Assembly (NCBI GenBank): GCA_003221435.1 | Contig: QHRS01000133.1 | Span: forward strand, 1-10,859 | DNA: 10,859 nt | Origin: Candidatus Rokuibacteriota bacterium | GTDB taxonomy: Bacteria; Methylomirabilota; Methylomirabilia; Rokubacteriales; CSP1-6 | Reading direction: 5' to 3' | In this document: positions 5,608 to 10,859 of the stretch, one piece after another | Layout: every line of letters begins with the position of its first letter | Position numbering within the stretch: position 1 is the stretch's first letter | Notes under the pieces: model-generated | What the model saw: only the letters and a program-made list of their open reading frames with translations | What the model was told of the DNA's origin: nothing | Database searches by the model: none | Position numbers and translations under genes: made by a program

Positions 5608-6525
5608 ATGTGGTACGCGATCCTGATCATCGTTTTCACGGCTTCTGTAGCCGCTTGCCAGCGAGCGCCCGAGCCGGTCGCGGCGGATTCGGCGGCGGAC
5701 GTCAAGGTGCTTCAGACCTTCCCGGCCGAAAGGGTTTCCTTCCAGCTATCACTCGGCCCCTGCGACAAGACCGAATGTCGGCTGGCCGTGCAACTCCTGG
5801 AGGCGGGCCGGGTGCTGCACACCCACGCCCTTCCCGTCGCCGCCAGCATCCGGCCAGCGAGGAGCGAGGCGGTCAACGGGCTCTGGGGCGCCGACGCGGG
5901 GCTCCAGGCCTGGGCCATCGGCGAGGAACAGAACTACGTCGCCACCGTCGCGCGCCTGGTCAAGCTCGGGTCTCGGGGAATCGGCCTCCTGGTGACGCAG
6001 CGCTACGGCTTCGATCATCTGAAGCGAAGCCACCTTCTCCTCGCCCCCGAAGGACAGCGACTGGCACGACTATGGGGCGCGGAGGAAGGATCGGGACCTA
6101 CTTGGAGTTCCACCCAGGTCCTGCCGGTCCCCCCCGGGAACCAGCCGATCGTCTATTGGCGCGGCTTCTTTCCCGGCTCCGATCGTGAATCGGATCGTAT
6201 CGACGCGGAAGAGGTGAGGTGGGACGACAGCAGCAAAGCGCTCCGGGTCTCGCCGCTGCCCGACGACGCGTCACCGTTGCTTCTAACCGTGGTGGGCGAG
6301 TACCCCAGCGTCGCTTCGGCCCGACGGGCGCGCGCCGCCAAGGGGGAATGCCTCGCCGATTTCGCGATCCTCTCCTCGGCAGCTTATCTCAACCGGCCAG
6401 GACGAAGGGTCGTGATTGGCGCGGTTAGCGCGACGCGGGAAGCGGCCCAGGCATTCCAGAGCGCCGCCATTCGATGCATTCCGGTGTCACGCGTTTCAAT
6501 CGTTGCCCACCGTCCCAGGAGATGA
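5608..6525 (+). CDS. Lipoprotein of unknown function
   Basis: The 305-aa product starts MWYAILIIVFTASVAACQR, a lipoprotein signal with lipobox V-A-A-C and Cys17. ATG 5608 has GGAG 6 nt upstream; the in-frame TTG-type extension to 5563 would bury the signal, so I rejected it. The mature protein has paired cysteines near the start (LGPCDKTECRL) and many beta-strand-like stretches: ANGLWGADAGLQAWAIG-like segments around residue 90, then YVATVARLVKLGSRGIGLLV. The last about 85 residues (LLTVVGEYPSVASARRARA, then RRVVIGAVSATREAAQAF, CIPVSRV) resemble a SPOR-like alternation of strand and helix, which would suit peptidoglycan binding, but this is a guess. Its stop codon lies 5 bp before the ATG of the peptidoglycan-binding peptidase-like gene, so the two are probably co-transcribed. 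Confidence 0.75.
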   Translation: MWYAILIIVFTASVAACQRAPEPVAADSAADVKVLQTFPAERVSFQLSLGPCDKTECRLAVQLLEAGRVLHTHALPVAASIRPARSEAVNGLWGADAGLQAWAIGEEQNYVATVARLVKLGSRGIGLLVTQRYGFDHLKRSHLLLAPEGQRLARLWGAEEGSGPTWSSTQVLPVPPGNQPIVYWRGFFPGSDRESDRIDAEEVRWDDSSKALRVSPLPDDASPLLLTVVGEYPSVASARRARAAKGECLADFAILSSAAYLNRPGRRVVIGAVSATREAAQAFQSAAIRCIPVSRVSIVAHRPRR

Positions 6526-6530
6526 GGGGG

Positions 6531-7697
6531 ATGCCCGAGATCAGGGATTCGGTAGGCGCCGGTGGGACCAATGCGCCGCACGACGTGGCGATGGTCCAGC
6601 TCATGCTGCGGCTCGTCAAGAACGCCAAGAACGCGGCCTATTTGGGTGTCGACTACACCGGCATCTACGACGAGGCCACAAAAAACGCCATCGTCGCATT
6701 CCAGACCGATCAGAAGCTGCTTGCCGCGCCGGCCAACGAGAAATCCGGCTTCATCGGCAAGGCCAGCCAGACGTTCACGAAGCTGAAGGCCCTGGTCCCG
6801 GCAGCATATACCTCAGCGCAGATCATCGAGAATACGCGGACGGTCTACCTGGCGATGGCTGCGGCAACCTCCAAGAAGAGCGCCGATGCTGTCCAGGGCT
6901 CCGCGGATCTCGATCCGGTCTTTCGCGGCAAGGTGGTGAACCTCGTCAACCAGATATATCAACAGCAAAAGATTGCGCTATCGATCCCTGTCGATGGGTT
7001 GCGGCGAACCTTCGCCCAGCAGGCCGCCCTCAATCCGGCAGTGACCGGCGCCGGGCCTGGGGAGAGCAATCATCAGTACGGGCGGGCGGTCGACATCGGC
7101 TTCGATGGTCTGAAGTGGGTGAAGGGGGACGGCCAGATCGTGACTGACAACTACTGGCTATCGGCTGGCGGAATGCCGGCTGACAAGCAGAACGAGTTCT
7201 GGGCGGCGCGCAACAAGATCGCGATCAACCAGCTCGGCCTCTTCAAGACCAACAAGGCCGGCGACCTCATTCACCTCCAGGCCTACGACGATGCGAACGT
7301 CAGTTACGCACGGTCGCTCGCGGCTCTTCTCAACCTCGTCACTGTGAACAAGAGCAGGTGGGAAGCGGTGCCTGGTCAGCCAAACAAGTACAAAAACGAC
7401 TTCGGGCTCGGCGGTACGACGTACCCCGTCGGTACCGCCCGCGAAATCTGGGCCGGTAACGCTCCGGTGACCACGGCCGACCTGGTGGCCGCTTTGAACG
7501 CGCAACTGGCGGCCAACAAGACCTTCGACGTGCTGAAGTTCTTCGGCGTCCGGCCGGTTCCCAAGCCGGCGCCACCCGTGCCCCCGCTGAAAGTCACGGA
7601 CATCAAGAACACCTACGTCGGCAAGATCCGCGCCGGTCTCAAGGCCGACTTCGTCAGCGCCGATCAGAATTGGAGGAAGTGGAAGCCGGTGCCGTGA
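6531..7697 (+). CDS. Peptidoglycan-binding / M15-like zinc peptidase
   Basis: The 388-aa product has two recognisable parts. Residues 4-62 resemble a peptidoglycan-binding domain 1 (IRDSVGAGGTNAPHDVAMVQ, then YTGIYDEATKNAIVAFQTDQ). Residues about 130-255 resemble an M15/VanY-type zinc peptidase: VDGLRRTFAQQAAL, S179-N-H181-Q-Y-G184-R-A-V-D188, and D245-L-I-H248, giving the likely zinc ligands H181, D188 and H248. A Pro-rich linker (about 340-352, PVPKPAPPVPPL) precedes a short C-terminal tail. No signal peptide is visible from ATG 6531, so export would need another route, or the protein acts like a lysin. ATG 6522 overlaps the previous stop and is the alternative start; 6531 has AGGAG at 9 nt. 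It would cleave or bind peptidoglycan stem peptides. Confidence 0.8.
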   Translation: MPEIRDSVGAGGTNAPHDVAMVQLMLRLVKNAKNAAYLGVDYTGIYDEATKNAIVAFQTDQKLLAAPANEKSGFIGKASQTFTKLKALVPAAYTSAQIIENTRTVYLAMAAATSKKSADAVQGSADLDPVFRGKVVNLVNQIYQQQKIALSIPVDGLRRTFAQQAALNPAVTGAGPGESNHQYGRAVDIGFDGLKWVKGDGQIVTDNYWLSAGGMPADKQNEFWAARNKIAINQLGLFKTNKAGDLIHLQAYDDANVSYARSLAALLNLVTVNKSRWEAVPGQPNKYKNDFGLGGTTYPVGTAREIWAGNAPVTTADLVAALNAQLAANKTFDVLKFFGVRPVPKPAPPVPPLKVTDIKNTYVGKIRAGLKADFVSADQNWRKWKPVP

Positions 7698-7987
7698 CGG
7701 GGCTGGTGCCTACTAGAAGCGCGCGGCAGCAGCGGAATCTTTCGAAGAAAGCCAGCGGAAGAGACCCGTTGCACCTCGTGACGAAGCACTGGCAGAAAGC
7801 CGTCCGGGGATTCCCCCGGGTCGATTCCGGCCTTTGCCTGATTTACCTGAGGCGACCCGCCAGCCCTACTTGAGTTAGCCAGGGTCGACCCGTCGGTCCC
7901 TAGGACCGGGATAGCAGGCCTTTGACGACTGCCCACTCCCGGCGGGGCCGTCGGGCCACGCTTCGACGGAATCGGGGAGGGAGAACG
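7698..7987. other. Intergenic region with hairpins and a gene relic
   Basis: No intact gene is seen in these 290 bp. It holds a 37-nt relic of the gene at 10420 (given separately) and two perfect hairpins. One is CCGGGG-ATTC-CCCCGG (7804-7819), the other CGGTCC-CTA-GGACCG (7894-7908). There is also a small stem CTTTC-GAA-GAAAG (7739-7751) and a 10-bp palindrome GGGTCGACCC (7882-7891). The hairpins could end transcription from the peptidase gene or bind a regulator upstream of the DUF6351 gene. No clear promoter is visible. Confidence 0.5.
7767..7803 (-). pseudogene. Relic of a paralogue of the gene at 10420-10859
   Basis: Read on the minus strand, these 37 nt match 10548-10512 at 34 positions. 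The equivalent codons give TAFCQCFVTRCN against TAFYQCFVTRWN in the intact gene. Weaker similarity may continue for about 20-25 nt on the upstream side (plus 7804-7828 against 10549-10572) and is lost on the other side. Two of the three differences change amino acids and no long open frame in this phase surrounds the piece, so it looks like a decayed gene fragment. Confidence 0.55.
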
Positions 7988-10336
7988 ATGCGTCCACGCC
8001 GGCCACGGACACTCGGAGCGGCTCTCGCCATGGTGGCGGCCGTGCTCGTGCCGCCCGCGGGAGCCGGGAAGGGACCGCCAGCCGGCCGCCACGGCGCACT
8101 CGCGCTGCGCGTGGTGTCGAGCCCGCCGCGCCTCGTGTCGGGCGACGCCGCGCGCGTGGAGGTGGCGGTACCTGATCGGGTCGCGCTCGCCGACGTGACG
8201 GTCAAGCTAAACGGGATCGACGTGACGGCGGCGTTCGGCCCGGATCCCGAGGGCAACCATCAGCTCGAGGGCGTCCTCAACGGCCTGCCGCTCGGCGAGA
8301 GCACGCTCGTCGCGCGCGTCCCCGGGCGGGGAAAGGCGAGCCCGAAGCGGGTCAAGCTCGCGATCGTGAACCATCCGATCACGGGCCCCATGTTCTCCGG
8401 GCCGCAACAGGAGGTCTTCCTGTGCGCGACGGAGCGCCACCGCGCCACCGCACTGCTCGGCCCCATCATCGACCAGGAGACTTGCAGCGCGGAGACGCAG
8501 GTTGGGTTCTTCTACCGCTCGGCCACGGTGCCGACGTCGAATCCGTGGAAGCCGTTCGACCCGAGCGCCCCGCGTCCCGCGGACATCGCGACGGCGACGA
8601 CGCTCGACGGGCGGACGGTCGACTTCGTCATCCGCTGGGAGCGGGGGACGATCAACCGCTTCATCTACTCGATCGCGATGCTGTCCCCGGGAGGCCAGGA
8701 CCCCGCGGCGCCCGACCTGTCGGCGTGGAACGGTAAACTCCTCTACAAGTTCGAGGGCGGCGTCGGCATCGGCCACTACCAGGGCGCCCCGTCCCGGAGC
8801 GAGATGCTCTACGAACCGGGCCTCGCCCTCGGCTACGCGATCGCGTACTCGACCGGCACTAGGACGGGCACGCACTACAACCTCCAGCTCGGGGCCGAGA
8901 CCGCGATCATGGTCAAGAGTCGCTTCGTCACCGCCTACGCCGAGCCCGAGTACACCGTTGGCGTGGGCGGCTCCGGCGGCGCCGTCCAGCAGTACGTCTA
9001 CGGCCAGAACCACCCGGGCCTCCTCGACGCCGGCGTGCCGCAGTACTCGTACCCGGACATGGTCACCCAGACCATCCACATCGGCGACTGCGAGTTGCTT
9101 GAGCGCTGGCTGGACTCGAAGGCCATCGCCGACCCGCTCGCGAAGTGGCGCACGTGGACAAACCGCCGCCTGATCGAGGGCCTCAACACGTCCGAGGCCA
9201 TGCCGAACCCGTTCGCGCGCCTGATGCCGTACATGCCGGAGCCCGGCTCGACGGAGTGCATCAACGGGTGGCGGGGGCTCTCGCCGCTGACCCTCAATCC
9301 CCACTTCGGCACAGCGCCCGGGATCACGCCCGAGCAGCAGGCGTCGGTCGAGTGGACGCACTGGGCGGACCTCGTGAACATCTACGGGCGCGACGCGACT
9401 GGTTTCGCCCGCAACCCGTGGGACAACGTCGGCGTCCAGTACGGGCTCCAGGCACTCCGGGACGGCGAAATCTCCTTCGACGAGTTCCTGGACCTCAACG
9501 CCAATGTCGGGTCGTGGAAGGAGGCGACGGACATGGTGCAGGAAGGCTGCCCATATATCCCCACCGCCTGCACGTTCGACATCGACGTCTGGAGCGCCCG
9601 CAACATGAACCTCTCGCCCGACGGCGGGCTGACCCCGGCGCCGCGGCGCCGGGGCGACCGCCGGGCCCAGTACGCAGCGTACCGTTCCGGCATGGTCTTC
9701 CGCGGAAAGATCGACATCCCGCTGATCGACTGGCGTCACTACCTCGAGCCGTTCCTGGACATGCACCACGCGCACCAGTCGTTCGCGGCCCGGCAGCGGA
9801 TGCTCGACTACGACGGCGATGCGTCGAACCAGGTGATCTGGTTCACCGACGCCCGGCCGGCCGGCCCGCAGTTCGACCAGACGCCACAGGCGCTGCGGGT
9901 CATCGACGAGTGGATGGCCAACGTCCGAGCACACCCCGAGCAAGGCGTGGCCGGCAACAAGCCGGCCGCGGCCGTCGACAGCTGCTTCGCCACCGACGGG
10001 TCGCCCATCGCTGCCGGGGACGACGTCTGGGCAGGGATCCTCGACGGGCGCCCCCCGGGCGCGTGCACGCAGCTCTTCCCGACCCACGCGACGTCGAGGA
10101 TCGTGGCCGGTGGCCCGATCGAGGGCGGCATCTTCAAGTGCTTCCTCCAGCCGGTCGACGCTGCAGTCGCTCGGGGGCTGTACGCGCCGTCGACGCCGAC
10201 GCCCGAGCAGGTGGCGCGGCTCCAGCAGATCTTCCCGGACGGGGTCTGCGACTACGCGAAGGGCGACGCGGGGCGGCCGCCCGAGCTGCACGCCCGCGGC
10301 AGGTTACGACCGGAGGCCGCGGATCACCACGATTAA
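7988..10336 (+). CDS. Secreted DUF6351-family protein, possible alpha/beta-hydrolase
   Basis: The 782-aa product starts at ATG 7988, preceded by GGGAGGGAG with good spacing. Residues 1-26 form a signal peptide (MRPRRPRTLGAALAMVAAVL, cleavage near AGA-GKG). Residues about 34-115 look like an Ig-like beta domain (RLVSGDAARVEVAVPD, VKLNGIDVTAAF, LVARVPG). The catalytic-type region follows, beginning NHPITGPMFSGPQQEVFLC. VGVGGSGGAVQQYVYG contains a G-G-S329-G-G motif that looks like a nucleophile elbow; H593, H594 and H596 (MHHAHQS) and several Asp residues are candidates for the rest of a triad. I recognise the overall pattern as DUF6351; a hydrolase role is inferred. The last about 20 residues (ELHARGRLRPEAADHHD) look atypical and could mark a small frameshift near the end. 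Scattered cysteines fit an extracytoplasmic location. Confidence 0.85.
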   Translation: MRPRRPRTLGAALAMVAAVLVPPAGAGKGPPAGRHGALALRVVSSPPRLVSGDAARVEVAVPDRVALADVTVKLNGIDVTAAFGPDPEGNHQLEGVLNGLPLGESTLVARVPGRGKASPKRVKLAIVNHPITGPMFSGPQQEVFLCATERHRATALLGPIIDQETCSAETQVGFFYRSATVPTSNPWKPFDPSAPRPADIATATTLDGRTVDFVIRWERGTINRFIYSIAMLSPGGQDPAAPDLSAWNGKLLYKFEGGVGIGHYQGAPSRSEMLYEPGLALGYAIAYSTGTRTGTHYNLQLGAETAIMVKSRFVTAYAEPEYTVGVGGSGGAVQQYVYGQNHPGLLDAGVPQYSYPDMVTQTIHIGDCELLERWLDSKAIADPLAKWRTWTNRRLIEGLNTSEAMPNPFARLMPYMPEPGSTECINGWRGLSPLTLNPHFGTAPGITPEQQASVEWTHWADLVNIYGRDATGFARNPWDNVGVQYGLQALRDGEISFDEFLDLNANVGSWKEATDMVQEGCPYIPTACTFDIDVWSARNMNLSPDGGLTPAPRRRGDRRAQYAAYRSGMVFRGKIDIPLIDWRHYLEPFLDMHHAHQSFAARQRMLDYDGDASNQVIWFTDARPAGPQFDQTPQALRVIDEWMANVRAHPEQGVAGNKPAAAVDSCFATDGSPIAAGDDVWAGILDGRPPGACTQLFPTHATSRIVAGGPIEGGIFKCFLQPVDAAVARGLYAPSTPTPEQVARLQQIFPDGVCDYAKGDAGRPPELHARGRLRPEAADHHD

Positions 10337-10347
10337 CGCGACCGTGG

Positions 10348-10381
10348 ACGTCGGCTAGGGCGGCCACCACCCCACCGACGT
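10348..10381. terminator. Possible two-way terminator between converging genes
   Basis: ACGTCGG (10348-10354) and CCGACGT (10375-10381) are a perfect 7-bp inverted repeat around a 20-nt loop that itself contains GGG and CCC runs. It lies in the 83-bp gap between the DUF6351 stop and the stop of the minus-strand gene, where terminators for both are expected. There is no clear T-tract on either side. Confidence 0.3.
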
Positions 10382-10419
10382 AGGAGTTCAACGGTTAGGA
10401 CCGGCGCCCGTTCCCCCGC

Positions 10420-10859
10420 TCACGAGCTCGGCACCGCCCCTCCGACCTCCTTCTGACCCTCCCGGTGCACCAGTTCGCCGGTCAGCAAGTCGTATTCGGG
10501 GATCGCGGGATCGTTCCACCTCGTGACGAAGCACTGGTAGAAGGCCGTGAAGAGGCCCGCGGGATCCTGGTCGTGCACGAACACGTACTCGGGCAAGACG
10601 CGGACATCGAGCGTCGGGTGGTAGTGCCGCACCCAAGCATGGTCGCCGAGAATGGCCAGCTTCCACACAGGCGGCTCGGGATACAACTTCAGCCGGATGC
10701 GCTGGTGGGCGGCCGGGAGCGCGCGGAGGAACGTGACGGTCTGCTCCACCTGCGTCCTCAGGGTGTCACGGGTGATCTCGTGTTCGCCAATGGTCCGTAC
10801 GCGCTCGATCGCGCACTGGCTCTCCGGATCCAGGAGGATGATTTTCGCGGTCCGACAGT
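10420..10859 (-). CDS. Protein of unknown function, C-terminal 145 residues (gene runs off the right edge)
   Basis: The minus-strand frame is open from base 10857 to the TGA at 10422-10420. The GTG at 10749 is internal: the frame continues upstream as coding-looking sequence (AKIILLDPESQCAIERVR, then EITRDTLRTQ). It reads on through RIRLKLYPEPPVWKLAILGD, VRHYHP, VLPEYVFVHDQDPAG, LFTAFYQCFVTRWNDP and a polar tail. The alternation of strands and helices, with a 'LDP...R' start, a 'R.KLYP..P.WKLAILGD' core and a 'GLF.AF..CF...W' end, resembles the phospholipase-D-like sensor domains often found at the C-terminus of small cytosolic proteins (for example DUF5919-like). That is a weak resemblance from memory. 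A decayed fragment of a paralogue lies at 7767-7803. Confidence 0.7.
   Translation of the reverse strand, partial: CRTAKIILLDPESQCAIERVRTIGEHEITRDTLRTQVEQTVTFLRALPAAHQRIRLKLYPEPPVWKLAILGDHAWVRHYHPTLDVRVLPEYVFVHDQDPAGLFTAFYQCFVTRWNDPAIPEYDLLTGELVHREGQKEVGGAVPSS

Noticed and set aside
4431..5705. 424-codon open frame on the minus strand opposite the LLM gene
   Set aside because: Shadow of the LLM gene. It crosses both repeat copies, which merely gives it repeated KKKP-like peptides.
8207..10291. 694-codon open frame on the minus strand opposite the DUF6351 gene
   Set aside because: It is a high-GC shadow frame. The plus-strand protein has a signal peptide, Shine-Dalgarno and family motifs; the antisense translation is Arg/Val/Asp-rich with no recognisable motif.

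Overview
This is a high-GC window, probably from an uncultured Gram-negative-type soil or subsurface bacterium. It carries lipoprotein signals, a peptidoglycan-binding protein, an F420-type LLM oxidoreductase and a DUF6351 protein. The gene content and style recall Candidatus Rokubacteria / Methylomirabilota or deltaproteobacteria-like lineages, but that placement is an impression and not a database result. I see no tRNA, rRNA, CRISPR array or transposase.

Layout. (1) Minus strand, 1-1469: a ResA/TlpA-like thioredoxin-fold gene (1469 to 342) is interrupted by one in-frame TGA at 1047-1049, exactly where the first redox cysteine is expected. It is followed in the same direction by the start of a lipoprotein gene (234 to beyond base 1). 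A 17-nt hairpin with a GGUCU loop sits 14 nt after the TGA, as a bacterial SECIS element should, so I read this as one 375-aa selenoprotein. (2) Plus strand, 1583-2434: a divergent, secreted amidohydrolase-2 family protein. (3) 2435-2794: a gene-free stretch full of strong hairpins. (4) Plus strand, 2795-5459: a tightly coupled set of GNAT-like protein, TPR lipoprotein and LLM-class oxidoreductase, with 4-base stop/start overlaps. (5) Plus strand, 5608-7697: a lipoprotein followed closely by a peptidoglycan-binding/M15-like peptidase. (6) 7698-7987: an intergenic region holding a decayed fragment of the gene found at the window's right end. (7) Plus strand, 7988-10336: a large secreted DUF6351 protein. 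(8) Minus strand, 10859 to 10420: the C-terminal part of an unrecognised cytosolic protein.

The two main discoveries are both easy for automatic annotation to miss. First, the selenoprotein would be called as two short ORFs split at the UGA. Second, a roughly 54-bp repeat lies in frame inside the LLM oxidoreductase gene (4860-4913), where it appears to replace a conserved loop, and recurs almost identically just downstream of the same gene (5481-5563). This resembles repeats that invade reading frames, such as the Rickettsia palindromic elements, but has a different sequence. The neighbouring modules look like envelope and redox functions; nothing ties them into one pathway.
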